Assembly: GCF_012971745.1 (NCBI RefSeq) | Contig: NZ_CP048834.1 | Location: forward strand, 4,154,001-4,218,000 | Direction: 5' to 3' | DNA from: Starkeya sp. ORNL1 | GTDB lineage: Bacteria > Pseudomonadota > Alphaproteobacteria > Rhizobiales > Xanthobacteraceae | DNA length: 64,000 nt | In this document: positions 17,668 through 25,454 of the stretch, one piece after another | How the letters are laid out: each line of letters begins with the position of its first letter | How positions within the stretch are numbered: the stretch's first letter is position 1 | Program-made: the position numbers and the translations under genes | Notes under the pieces: generated by a model | Told to the model about the DNA's origin: nothing | The model's database searches: none | What the model saw: the letters and a program-made list of their open reading frames with translations, nothing else

Positions 17668-18696
17668 GTGAAACGCCTTTCCACCCTTATCGCTGCAACG
17701 CTCGTGATGGGCCTGTCCTGGACCGCCTCCGCCGCCCGAGCGGAGGAAGTCCGAGGCGCCGGGTCCACCTTCGCCTATCCGATCGTGTGGAAATGGGCGG
17801 ACATATTTCGCCAATCGACCCAAAACATTGTTGGCTATCAGTCGATTGGATCTTCGGGTGGCATCAGCCTCATCAAGGACGGTGCCGTCGATTTCGGCGC
17901 GACGGATAAGCCGTTGAAGCCGGAGGAGCTTGAGCGGCTCGGCCTCGGCCAGTTCCCAATCGTGTTCGGCGGCGTGGTCCCGATCGTCAATATTGCAGGC
18001 ATCGGGCCGGGTCAGATTCGCTTCACCGGCGCGGTCCTCGCCGACATCTATCTCGGCAAGATCACCACATGGTCCGATCCCGCCATCAAGGCGATCAATC
18101 CGGATCTGCCGCTGCCGGATGCCAAGATCGCCGTCATTGAACGCAGCGACGGCTCCGGCACGACCTTCAACTTCGTGTCCTATCTCGCCAAGGCCAGCCC
18201 GGAGTGGAAGGCCACGGTGGGGGAAGGCAGCTCGGTCGCATGGCCGACCGGCACAGGCGCGCGCGGCAATGAAGGTGTCGCGACCGAAGTCCGACAGGTC
18301 AAGAACGCGATCGGTTATGTGGAATTCACTTATGTGGTCCAGGCGAAGCTCGCCTATGGCCTGGTGCAGAACCGCGCCGGCAAGTTCATCGTCCCGAGCG
18401 CAGCCTCCTTCCAGGCGGCAGCCCTGAGTTTCGACTGGACGAAGGCCAGGGATTTCTACGTCATCATCAACGATTCGGCGGCAGAGGATGCCTATCCCAT
18501 CGCCGCGACCACTTTCATTCTGATGTACAAGGTGCCAAAGGCGCCCCAGCGTAGTCGAACTGCGCTCGAATTCTTCCGCTTCGCTCTCGGCGACGGCAAG
18601 AAATACGCGTCGGATCTGGGCTATGTGCCATTGCCGGACACGCTTGTTGACCAGATCAAGGAATACTGGGCGAGGCAACTCAAGAGTGGAGCTTGA
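17668..18696 (+). CDS. pstS: Phosphate ABC transporter substrate-binding protein PstS
   Basis: This is a 342-residue periplasmic protein. GTG 17668 follows AAGGGAG and yields a clean signal peptide (VKRLSTLIAATLVMGLSWTA...ARA). The mature part starts VRGAGSTFAYPIVWKWAD and contains SSGGISLIKDGAVDFGATDKPL and ERSDGSGTTFNF, the loops that bind the phosphate oxyanion. No pstCAB or phoU genes accompany it. Instead it is followed directly by arsenic genes. Arsenic islands often carry pst/pho genes, where they may favour phosphate over arsenate uptake. That role here is inferred from context. Confidence 0.92.
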   Translation: MKRLSTLIAATLVMGLSWTASAARAEEVRGAGSTFAYPIVWKWADIFRQSTQNIVGYQSIGSSGGISLIKDGAVDFGATDKPLKPEELERLGLGQFPIVFGGVVPIVNIAGIGPGQIRFTGAVLADIYLGKITTWSDPAIKAINPDLPLPDAKIAVIERSDGSGTTFNFVSYLAKASPEWKATVGEGSSVAWPTGTGARGNEGVATEVRQVKNAIGYVEFTYVVQAKLAYGLVQNRAGKFIVPSAASFQAAALSFDWTKARDFYVIINDSAAEDAYPIAATTFILMYKVPKAPQRSRTALEFFRFALGDGKKYASDLGYVPLPDTLVDQIKEYWARQLKSGA

Positions 18697-18710
18697 GCCG
18701 CGGTCATCGA

Positions 18711-19628
18711 ATGTCGACCCTATCCCACCACGACCTGCGAGGCATGATGGACGAGACGAGGCTTTCTTCGGAAGACGTGACCCGGATCTTTGACGCGCTG
18801 GCGCAGTCGACGCGCTTCGAGACCTACCGTCTTCTGGTTCGCTACACGCCATATGGGCTGCCGGCGGGCGACATCGCCCGCCTGCTGGCCGTGCCGCACA
18901 ACACCATGTCGACGCACCTGTCGCACCTGGAGCGTGCCGAGTTGGTGAGCGCGCGGCGCGAAGGGCGCTCCATCATCTATGCAGCGAACACGGTGCGGCC
19001 TGCGCGCATCTTCTCGCAGCTGATCGCGGGGATGGGCGTCAACGCCAGGCTGGCCGCCGATCCCGCCTTTCCTCAATTGCGGCCGGCGTCGGCGAACGAC
19101 CGGCAATACAACGTATTGCTGGTGTGTTCGGGCAATTCGGCGCGATCCGTCATCGCCGAGGCGGTCTTGAACCGGGAGGGCCGCGGCCGCTTCCGCGCGT
19201 TCTCTGCCGGCAGCAAGCCGGGCAAGGCGCCGCATCCCATGGCGGTCAGCCTGCTGCGATCGCTCGGCTATGACGCAAGCGAACTCCGCTCGAAGAGCTG
19301 GCGCGAGTTCGGAGCAGCGGGCGCCCCACCGATGGATTTCGTCATAACGGTTTGCGACGCCGCGGTGGGCGAAGCGTGCCCGAGTTGGCCAGGCCATCCG
19401 CTGCAAGCGCACTGGGGCCTGCCGGATCCCGCTCGGGTCGGCGGCACCGAGGCCGAGCAGCGGGCCGCTTTCCTGGAAACCTACCGACGCCTGACGGCGC
19501 GCATCTCCGCCTTCGTGAACCTGCCGATCGAACAGCTCGGCCTGGCCGCGCTGAAGGAGCGTCTCGCCGGCATCGGTGAGATGGAAGGCGCGACGGAACT
19601 GACACTCAACGGGCGGGCCGCGGCCTGA
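18711..19628 (+). CDS. ArsR-type HTH fused to thioredoxin-coupled arsenate reductase (LMW-PTP type ArsC)
   Basis: This is a 305-residue fusion. Residues 15-115 form an ArsR-like winged helix (LAVPHNTMSTHLSHLERAELV). Residues 132-275 form a low-molecular-weight phosphatase-like ArsC with the P-loop CSGNSARS starting at C139, and TVCDAAVGEACPSWPG carrying the later redox cysteines. The HTH part has no cysteine and lacks the ELCVCDL metal site of classical ArsR. The start is taken as ATG 18711, 14 bp after the pstS stop. ATG 18744 is an alternative. It could be both regulator and reductase of the island. Confidence 0.88.
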   Translation: MSTLSHHDLRGMMDETRLSSEDVTRIFDALAQSTRFETYRLLVRYTPYGLPAGDIARLLAVPHNTMSTHLSHLERAELVSARREGRSIIYAANTVRPARIFSQLIAGMGVNARLAADPAFPQLRPASANDRQYNVLLVCSGNSARSVIAEAVLNREGRGRFRAFSAGSKPGKAPHPMAVSLLRSLGYDASELRSKSWREFGAAGAPPMDFVITVCDAAVGEACPSWPGHPLQAHWGLPDPARVGGTEAEQRAAFLETYRRLTARISAFVNLPIEQLGLAALKERLAGIGEMEGATELTLNGRAAA

Positions 19629-19638
19629 GGAGACGGAC

Positions 19639-19789
19639 ATGACCGAGGAGAGACTGTTGAACGTGCTGTTCCTGTGCACCGGGAATTCGGCGCGTTCCAT
19701 CATCGGCGTTGGACATGCTCGCCTTGCGGAAGCGGTTGGACGCCATCGGCAACGCGGGAGGTGCGGGTTCGCCTGCATCGGCCGCCTGA
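19639..19789 (+). pseudogene. Collapsed LMW-PTP-type arsC with its middle deleted
   Basis: The first 22 codons read MTEERLLNVLFLCTGNSARS plus II, the N-terminus and P-loop of a thioredoxin-type ArsC. Immediately after, from 19709 in the +1 frame, the sequence encodes LDMLALRKRLDAIG and then stops (TGA 19787-19789), which is the typical C-terminus of the same family. About 100 central residues, including the resolving cysteines, are missing. The frame is broken at the junction. The remnant's TGA overlaps the aquaporin ATG, as an intact arsC stop would have done. Confidence 0.85.
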
Positions 19790-20496
19790 TGTCGACCGAA
19801 TTGCTCTGCTTATCCCGACGACTATTCTCCGAGGCGCTCGGCACGGGCATTCTGGTCGCGACGGTGGTCGGCTCCGGAATCATGGCCGAACGACTGGCCG
19901 GCGGGAATGTCGCCATCGCGCTACTCGGGAACACCATCCCGACCGGGGCGATCCTAGTGGTGCTCATCACCATTCTCGGCCCGGTCTCGGGCGCGCATTT
20001 CAATCCGGCGGTGAGCCTGGTCTTTGCCGCCCGCCGGGAAATGCCGTGGGGCGAGGTTGCACCCTACATTATCGCGCAATGCATTGGCGGCGTCGCCGGC
20101 ACCGTGGTGGCACATCTCATGTTCGACCTCGCGCCCTTGATGATCGGGGTCAAGCCGCGAACGGGCCCTTCGCAATGGTTCGCCGAAGCCGTCGCCACCT
20201 TTGCCCTGGTGCTGACCATTCTCGGCGGCGTGCGCCATGCCAAGGCTGCGGTACCCTGGCTGGTCGGCCTTGTCATCACCGCCGCCTATTGGTTCACCGC
20301 TTCTACCAGCTTTGCCAATCCGGCGGTGACGCTCGCCCGCGGCTTCACCACGACCTTTGCCGGTATCGCCATTGGCGACGTGCCGGGCTTCGTGGTGGCG
20401 CAGCTCATTGGAGCAGCGGTCGGCGCATTGGCTGCCGCCTTCCTGTTTCCGGCCGCCATGGCATCGCCCTTGCGCGCCGCCCAGCCGGCCGAATAG
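19789..20496 (+). CDS. aqpS: Aquaglyceroporin, AqpS-like, of the arsenic island
   Basis: This is a 235-residue MIP-family channel with six membrane helices and both half-helix signatures, GAHFNPAVSL and TSFANPAVTLAR. I start it at ATG 19789 (TGATG overlap with the arsC remnant). Because of the arsC collapse the frame is also open from 19639, so a 285-residue chimera beginning with the ArsC P-loop could be made. In Sinorhizobium AqpS releases arsenite made by ArsC from arsenate. The same job is likely here, as no arsB/acr3 pump gene is visible. Confidence 0.88.
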   Translation: MSTELLCLSRRLFSEALGTGILVATVVGSGIMAERLAGGNVAIALLGNTIPTGAILVVLITILGPVSGAHFNPAVSLVFAARREMPWGEVAPYIIAQCIGGVAGTVVAHLMFDLAPLMIGVKPRTGPSQWFAEAVATFALVLTILGGVRHAKAAVPWLVGLVITAAYWFTASTSFANPAVTLARGFTTTFAGIAIGDVPGFVVAQLIGAAVGALAAAFLFPAAMASPLRAAQPAE

Positions 20497-20583
20497 CTCC
20501 AGCATCAGAAATTCGCCGATCATCAGCGGACGGATTCCGGCGAAGCTCGGCCGAGCCTTCATCAGACTTGAAAGGATACAGCC

Positions 20584-21018
20584 ATGACCGAGGCGTCACA
20601 CATCACCATCTGGCACAATCCCGATTGCGGGACCTCGCGCAACACGCTGGCGCTGATCCGCAATGCCGGGATCGAACCCACCATCGTCGAATATCTGAAG
20701 GCGCCGCCGACGCGGGAGGAAATCGTTTCCGCCGTCGCCGCCGCCGGGCTGACGGTGCGCGAAGCGATCCGCCAGAAGGACACGCCCTATGCCGAACTCG
20801 GGCTCGACGATCCCACGCTGTCCGACGAGCAATTGCTCGACGCCATGCTGGCTCACCCGATCCTGATCAACCGGCCGTTCGTGTTCACCACCTGGGGCGT
20901 GCGGCTATCCCGCCCGTCCGAGGTCGTGCTGGACATCCTGCCGCTGCCGCAAAAGGGGCCGTTCGCGAAGGAGGACGGCGAGGCGGTGATCGGTGCCGAC
21001 GGGCAACGCGTGCACTGA
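20584..21018 (+). CDS. arsC: Arsenate reductase, glutaredoxin-coupled ArsC
   Basis: This 144-residue cytoplasmic enzyme reduces arsenate to arsenite using glutathione and glutaredoxin. It begins with the family pattern ITIWHNPDCGTSRNTL, where the Cys of CGTSRN is catalytic, and has HPILINRPFVFTTWGVRL and RPSEVVLDILP around the arginines that hold arsenate. ATG 20584 follows AAAGGA. It is the second (or third, counting the remnant) reductase gene of the island and of a different fold from the fused one, so reduction remains possible despite the damaged arsC. Confidence 0.95.
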   Translation: MTEASHITIWHNPDCGTSRNTLALIRNAGIEPTIVEYLKAPPTREEIVSAVAAAGLTVREAIRQKDTPYAELGLDDPTLSDEQLLDAMLAHPILINRPFVFTTWGVRLSRPSEVVLDILPLPQKGPFAKEDGEAVIGADGQRVH

Positions 21019-21024
21019 CCCTAC

Positions 21025-21064
21025 CTATACCTTGATCATTGACATATTGAGGATCGAGGCATAG
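21025..21064. promoter_or_regulatory. Inverted-repeat operator candidate with embedded -35
   Basis: CTATACCTTGATC (21025-21037) and GATCGAGGCATAG (21052-21064) are inverted copies matching at 11 of 13 positions, separated by 14 bp that contain TTGACA. The arrangement lies immediately before the PadR-type gene and would let a dimeric regulator cover the promoter. Autoregulation by the PadR protein is inference. Confidence 0.5.
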
Positions 21065-21073
21065 CGTTGTGGC

Positions 21074-21493
21074 ATGTCGAGATCAGCGCTGCCCATCGCC
21101 GTTGCCAAGCCGGTTCCCGACTTCCTGAGCCGGGCCTATTGGAACGGCACGATCAAGATGAGTCTTTCCAAGTTCTTCATCCTGCGGGTGCTGCACCAGA
21201 AGCCGATGCACGGCTATGACGTGGCACGGATGGTCGAGCGGACGACGAACGGCTGCTGCTCGCCGACCGAGGGCACCATCTATCCGGTGCTGCGTGAGTT
21301 CGAGGAAGGCGGCTATGTCACCTCGGAAACCGAAGTGGTCTCCGGACGCGAGCGCAAGGTCTACACGCTGACCGAGAAGGGCCGCGAGGCTTTCAAGGTG
21401 GCGGTCGAGGCGTGGATGGACGTGACGCGCTTCCTGATCGATTCCGAAAAGCTGGTGAGCACCGATGCGGCGCCGTCCGACTGCTGTTCCTGA
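21074..21493 (+). CDS. PadR-family regulator with cysteine pairs, arsenic-island type
   Basis: This is a 139-residue regulator; a shorter start at ATG 21158 gives 111 residues. The PadR winged helix is clear: MSLSKFFILRVLHQKPMHGYDVARM then SPTEGTIYPVLREFEEGGYV and VYTLTEKGREAF. It carries a CC pair right before the recognition region (TTNGCCSPTEG) and another at the very C-terminus (SDCCS), a natural arrangement for binding trivalent arsenic. An inverted repeat lies upstream. MFS exporter and arsH genes follow in the same direction. Arsenic sensing is inferred from the cysteines and context. Confidence 0.8.
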   Translation: MSRSALPIAVAKPVPDFLSRAYWNGTIKMSLSKFFILRVLHQKPMHGYDVARMVERTTNGCCSPTEGTIYPVLREFEEGGYVTSETEVVSGRERKVYTLTEKGREAFKVAVEAWMDVTRFLIDSEKLVSTDAAPSDCCS

Positions 21494-21607
21494 CATTTTT
21501 TGTTTGCCTAGATACATCGATCGTCAATCCATTGATGCTCATAACGCTCCTCTGATGAAGCGGGCGCTTGCCGATGCCGCCTCACCCTTCGGCCGTGGGA
21601 GAACGGC

Positions 21608-22900
21608 GTGAGCGACGGCATTCTTGTCCAGCAGCCTTCCACTGTCAGGCCGCCAAGTCCCCGCAGCCCTTTCATCACTGGTCTCGGCATCGGGCAGATC
21701 TGCTCGTGGGGGTCGCTCTATTACAGCTTTCCGCTGATCGCCGAGGCGATGCGCCACGATCTCGGCTGGTCGAAGACCGAGCTTTACGGGGCGGCGACGC
21801 TCGGGCTCGCCCTTGCCGGCCTGGCCGCCTATCCGGTCGGTGCGGCGATCGACAGGGGGCATGGGCGCCTGGTGATGGCCACAGGCTCGGTGCTGGCCGG
21901 CGTGCTGCTGTTCGCCTGGTCCCAGGTGTCCGGGGTCCTCGTCTTCTACCTCTGCGCGGCGGGCATTGGCGCGCTGCAGGCGGCGACGCTCTACGAGCCC
22001 GCCTTCGCCGTGGTGGCGCGGCGCACCGGGGCCGGGCACGCGCGTTCCGGCATCACCGCGCTGACCTTGTGGGGCGGCTTCGCCTCCACCGTCTTCATCC
22101 CGCTGGTCCAGCTGCTGCTCGACCGGTACGGCTGGCGCGACACGCTGATGGTGCTCGGCGCGATCAATCTCGTGCTGTGCGCGGGCCTCTATGCCGGCGT
22201 CATCAATCCGGGGCTCGACCACCCGGCAGAGGGGCACGCCAGCTCCCAGGATGCTTCTCGGACAACCGGCTCGGTGGTCCGCTGGGCGATGCGGCAGCCG
22301 GTGTTCTGGGCGCTTGCCATCGCCTTCACCGCCTATTCCGCGACCTTCTCCGCCTTCACCTTCCATCTTTATCCGCTGCTCACCGAGCGCGGTCTCGACA
22401 GCGCTGCCGTGGTCGCCGCGATGGCGATCATAGGCCCCGCCCAGGTGGCCGGGCGCGTGGTGATATGGGTGTTGGCGCCGCGCGCATCCGTCCGGATCAT
22501 CGGCTCCGCCATCATGCTCGTGTTCCCGGTGGCGCTGCTGATGCTGGCGGAATTGCCGCCGAGCTTCACGCTCATCGCCATCGTGGCTGCTCTCTATGGC
22601 TCGGCCAATGGCATCATGACCATCGTGCGCGGGCTTTCGGTGCCGGAGATGCTGACGCGGCAGGCCTATGGCTCGGTGAACGGCGCCCTCTCGGCGCCGT
22701 CCTCCGTCAGCCGCGCCATCGCCCCGCTTGGAATGGCGGCCCTTTGGTCCGCGACGGGTTCCTATGACGCCGTGCTCCTCACGCTCATCGCCGGCACGCT
22801 CGTGCTCGCGGTGAGCTTCTGGTCCGCAGCAATCCTGTCCCGCCGCGCCGCCCAACCTGTCCAGGTTTGCCATGTCCAGCGATCAGATCTCCAGCGATGA
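21608..22900 (+). CDS. MFS transporter of the arsenic island (possible ArsK-like arsenite exporter)
   Basis: This is a 430-residue protein with about twelve membrane helices, of the oxalate/formate-antiporter-like MFS branch ([48 protein letters not shown] motif near residues 50-75). Its place between a regulator with paired cysteines and arsH suggests efflux of arsenite or trivalent organoarsenicals, like the MFS exporter ArsK described in Agrobacterium. Homology to ArsK itself was not tested. Its 3' end overlaps arsH by 29 bp, so the two are translationally coupled. Start GTG 21608 is approximate. Confidence 0.82.
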   Translation: MSDGILVQQPSTVRPPSPRSPFITGLGIGQICSWGSLYYSFPLIAEAMRHDLGWSKTELYGAATLGLALAGLAAYPVGAAIDRGHGRLVMATGSVLAGVLLFAWSQVSGVLVFYLCAAGIGALQAATLYEPAFAVVARRTGAGHARSGITALTLWGGFASTVFIPLVQLLLDRYGWRDTLMVLGAINLVLCAGLYAGVINPGLDHPAEGHASSQDASRTTGSVVRWAMRQPVFWALAIAFTAYSATFSAFTFHLYPLLTERGLDSAAVVAAMAIIGPAQVAGRVVIWVLAPRASVRIIGSAIMLVFPVALLMLAELPPSFTLIAIVAALYGSANGIMTIVRGLSVPEMLTRQAYGSVNGALSAPSSVSRAIAPLGMAALWSATGSYDAVLLTLIAGTLVLAVSFWSAAILSRRAAQPVQVCHVQRSDLQR

Positions 22901-23606
22901 GCTATTTCCCGCGCTCGACGCGCAACATTTCGACCTTCCCGACCACGGCAAGCTGGCGGGCCGCGCGCCGTCGACGCATCCGCCGCGCATCCTGCTGCTC
23001 TATGGTTCGCTGCGGGAGCGCTCCTATAGCCGGCTACTGGTCGAGGAGGCGGCGCGGCTGCTGACGCGAATGGGCGCCGAGACCCGCATTTTCGACCCGC
23101 GCGGCCTGCCGATGCCGGACAGTGTTCCGGCCGACCATCCGAAGGTGCAGGAGCTTCGTGCGCTCTCGGCCTGGTCCGAGGGCCAGGTGTGGTGCAGCCC
23201 GGAGCGGCACGGCGCCGTCACCGGCGTCTTCAAGAGCCAGATCGACTGGATACCGCTGGAGGTCGGATCGGTGCGCCCGACCCAGGGGCGCACACTCGCG
23301 GTGATGCAGGTCTGCGGCGGCTCGCAATCCTTCAATGCCGTGAACGCCCTGCGCGTGCTCGGCCGCTGGATGCGCATGGTCACCATCCCCAACCAGTCCT
23401 CGGTGGCGAAGGCGTTCCAGGAATTCGACGCGGCCGGGCGGATGAAGCCCTCGCCTTATTACGACCGGGTGGTGGACGTCATGGAGGAACTCATCAAGTT
23501 CACACTGCTGACGCGCGACCACGGCCATTATCTCACGAGCCGCTATAGCGAGCGGAAGGAAGATGCCGAAAAGCTCGCGGCGCGAACCGGCCTCAATGCG
23601 ATCTGA
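22872..23606 (+). CDS. arsH: Organoarsenical oxidase / NADPH-FMN reductase ArsH
   Basis: This is a 244-residue flavoprotein of the flavodoxin-like fold. The FMN phosphate loop is [13 protein letters not shown] near residues 38-50. Family-specific regions include [17 protein letters not shown] and [17 protein letters not shown], and the C-terminal [19 protein letters not shown]. Family members oxidise trivalent methylarsenicals and reduce quinones or azo dyes with NADPH. Overlap with the upstream MFS gene puts both in one transcript, pairing detoxification with export. Confidence 0.95.
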   Translation: MSSDQISSDELFPALDAQHFDLPDHGKLAGRAPSTHPPRILLLYGSLRERSYSRLLVEEAARLLTRMGAETRIFDPRGLPMPDSVPADHPKVQELRALSAWSEGQVWCSPERHGAVTGVFKSQIDWIPLEVGSVRPTQGRTLAVMQVCGGSQSFNAVNALRVLGRWMRMVTIPNQSSVAKAFQEFDAAGRMKPSPYYDRVVDVMEELIKFTLLTRDHGHYLTSRYSERKEDAEKLAARTGLNAI

Positions 23607-23891
23607 CGATCGCAGCGTTCGGTGTGGCGCCTGAACAACGTCCGGCCACCGCGGCGCCCTGGCGCATATGGGTTTTCAGTGTGTGCCTGCTGAACCTTCG
23701 GCCCGCAAAATCAAGCGTCGTGGCGAAGGGCCCGCCAAGGAGGATGCGCCGCCGGCGGAATCCACTCCGATAGGCGCCTTGCTCTATCATGGCCGACAAA
23801 AATCTTTGGCAGCCTGTCGATTCCTTGCTCTACCGTTCGTCTGGATGTGGGGGCCCTTGTGCGGCCTCCGCGTCATGGGAGAGACAGGACG

Positions 23892-24320
23892 ATGCGCGTG
23901 ATAGTTCTGGTGAAGGCCACGAAGGACAGCGAAGCGGGCGTGATGCCCTCGACAGAGCTTTTCGAGGCCATGGGCAAATACAACGAGGAACTGGTCAACG
24001 CCGGCATCATGCTGTCAGGCGAGGGCCTGCACCCGTCCGCCAAGGGCAAGCGGATCGCTTTCGGCGGGCCGGGCCGCACCGTCATCGATGGGCCTTTCGC
24101 CGAGACCAAGGAGCTGATCGCCGGTTTCTGGCTCTGGGAGGTCAAGGACATGGCCGAAGCGGTCGAGTGGGTGAAGCGCTGCCCCAACCCGATGCCGGGC
24201 CCGAGCGAGATCGAAATCCGCCCGGTGTTCGAGGCCGCCGACTTCGGCGAAGCCCTCACTCCGGAACTCGCTGCACAGGACGAGCAGCTTCGCGAAAAGT
24301 TGGCCGGTCGCGCCCGCTGA
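23892..24320 (+). CDS. YCII / DGPF-domain protein
   Basis: This is a 142-residue cytoplasmic protein of the YCII-related superfamily. It shows the DGPF signature (VIDGPFAETKELIAGFWLWEVKDMAEAVEW) that names the family, with N-terminal MRVIVLVKATKDSEAG. A GAGACAGGA ribosome site precedes ATG 23892. Such proteins are often encoded next to ECF sigma factors, but none is present here. The biochemical role is not established. Confidence 0.85.
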   Translation: MRVIVLVKATKDSEAGVMPSTELFEAMGKYNEELVNAGIMLSGEGLHPSAKGKRIAFGGPGRTVIDGPFAETKELIAGFWLWEVKDMAEAVEWVKRCPNPMPGPSEIEIRPVFEAADFGEALTPELAAQDEQLREKLAGRAR

Positions 24321-24665
24321 GCGCTGCCCTGTCGCGGACCAGCGGTGCGCCTGCCAAGGGGAAGTCCGATCATCCTTCCCGACCGGCGCCCGCCGGCTGG
24401 CGCGGGGTGATGGTGGGCAGCGCCGGCAACATGCCGCCGCCGGCGGGCATCTTTCCCGATTACAGCGCTCCTATCGTGCGGAACTCAGGTGCCGGCCGCG
24501 AACGCGTCATGGTGCGCTGGGCATGCCTGCGCCCAAGAACGCCTGATGGAGCGAGTGGCCGATTTCGAGACCGCGTTAAAACCCCTTGTACAAGCGGCAC
24601 CAAGGACCTTCCGGGACGTTACGTTAGTAGGAGCACATATAAAACGAGCGCCTCAAGGGAAAACG
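24321..24665. other. Intergenic region before the first small winged-helix gene
   Basis: No convincing gene was found in these 345 bases, although the downstream frame is open back to 24489. The last 60 bases hold AT-rich, promoter-like sequence (around 24625-24650) and the AAGGGAAAACG ribosome site that decides the start at 24666. Confidence 0.4.
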
Positions 24666-24902
24666 ATGCTCACGGATGGCGAACACGAGTTACTTGGCGC
24701 GATCTATCGCCTTCTTCAGCACCATGGCATCGCCGTGGTCTCCCGCCGCGAGCTATTGTCGACGTCCATGGTCGCCGCAAGCCGCAGCGATGCGCTCGAT
24801 CAGCTCGTGAAGAGAGGGTTTTTGGTAGAGTCCCCGTTCGGGAACCTCGTGCTAACCGCCAAGGGTATAGAGGCCGCGCAACATCTCAACCAGGATCAAT
24901 GA
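24666..24902 (+). CDS. 78-residue winged-helix-like protein A
   Basis: The frame is open from 24489, but AAGGGAAAACG immediately before ATG 24666 marks the likely start. The product is acidic at the N-terminus (MLTDGEHELLGAIYRLL) and ends LVKRGFLVESPFGNLVLTAKGIEA, the look of a wing and last helix in small MarR/PadR-like folds. It has no sensor domain. The gene faces a second 78-residue gene tail to tail. The two products share the pattern D-x-E/D-H-x-LL near the start and LV-x(3)-FxV ... LT-x-KG near the end, so they are probably ancient paralogues. The target is unknown. Confidence 0.6.
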   Translation: MLTDGEHELLGAIYRLLQHHGIAVVSRRELLSTSMVAASRSDALDQLVKRGFLVESPFGNLVLTAKGIEAAQHLNQDQ

Positions 24903-24905
24903 TCC

Positions 24906-24934
24906 CGCATCGACCGCTAAAGGCCGTCGATGCG
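24906..24934. terminator. Bidirectional hairpin between the two small genes
   Basis: CGCATCGAC (24906-24914) and GTCGATGCG (24926-24934) form a perfect 9-bp stem around an 11-nt loop. It lies at the junction of the two convergent stop codons, inside the last codons of the minus-strand gene. Termination on both strands is inferred from position. Confidence 0.5.
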
Positions 24935-25153
24935 CAAGCCTTTCACCAGGCCCTTCTCCGTGAGCATGATCCACACGCCATGCTGGTCTACGAAATGTTC
25001 GGCGACAAGACGCGCCAAGCTTTCCTTTACATCCGTGGAGAAGCCGAGGTCACGCATTCGCTTGCTCAGATCTTCCACGGTTGTCATGGAAACCTGATGT
25101 CGGCGCCAAGACTCGTACATGACCATCAGAAGGGTGTGGTCCTCGTCTTCCAC
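24917..25153 (-). CDS. 78-residue winged-helix-like protein B
   Basis: I start this gene at GTG 25153, because GGAGGGG lies 6 nt upstream; a GTG six codons earlier is possible but lacks that spacing. The product (MEDEDHTLLMVMYESWRR ... ARLVAEHFVDQHG-WIMLTEKGLVKG) has the same length and the same start and end patterns as the converging gene. It is predicted to be a small helical protein with a terminal wing. It has no signal peptide or membrane segment. Function is unknown; DNA binding is only a suggestion from shape. Confidence 0.55.
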   Translation of the reverse strand: MEDEDHTLLMVMYESWRRHQVSMTTVEDLSKRMRDLGFSTDVKESLARLVAEHFVDQHGVWIMLTEKGLVKGLRIDGL

Positions 25154-25454
25154 ATTGGCCCCTCCAGCCACCGAAGGTCTTCAGCTAACGCCTAAAATTG
25201 GTACGAAACAAGAAACAAAATAGTATCATCTGATCCTGCGCGCGGTGCCATCCGATTTTGCGCGCTGCGGAAGGCGGCAAATTTCCCCGCCGCGGCGATC
25301 CGGGGACGCCCTACGCTCCCTGCCGTACGACGCATGGACTCCCCCAAGATTGGGTAGTCTAATGATTTCAAGGGATTGGATGGTGTCCCGGAAGGACGCT
25401 AACGAGCGCTTGTGGTTCGAGCTGCGATTGGCCCGAAGACAGGGAGGTGCGGGC

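Noticed and set aside
19639..20496. A genuine ArsC-aquaporin fusion protein
   Set aside because: The part between the ArsC P-loop and the aquaporin start matches an ArsC C-terminus only in another frame, which shows that the open frame is a by-product of a deletion.
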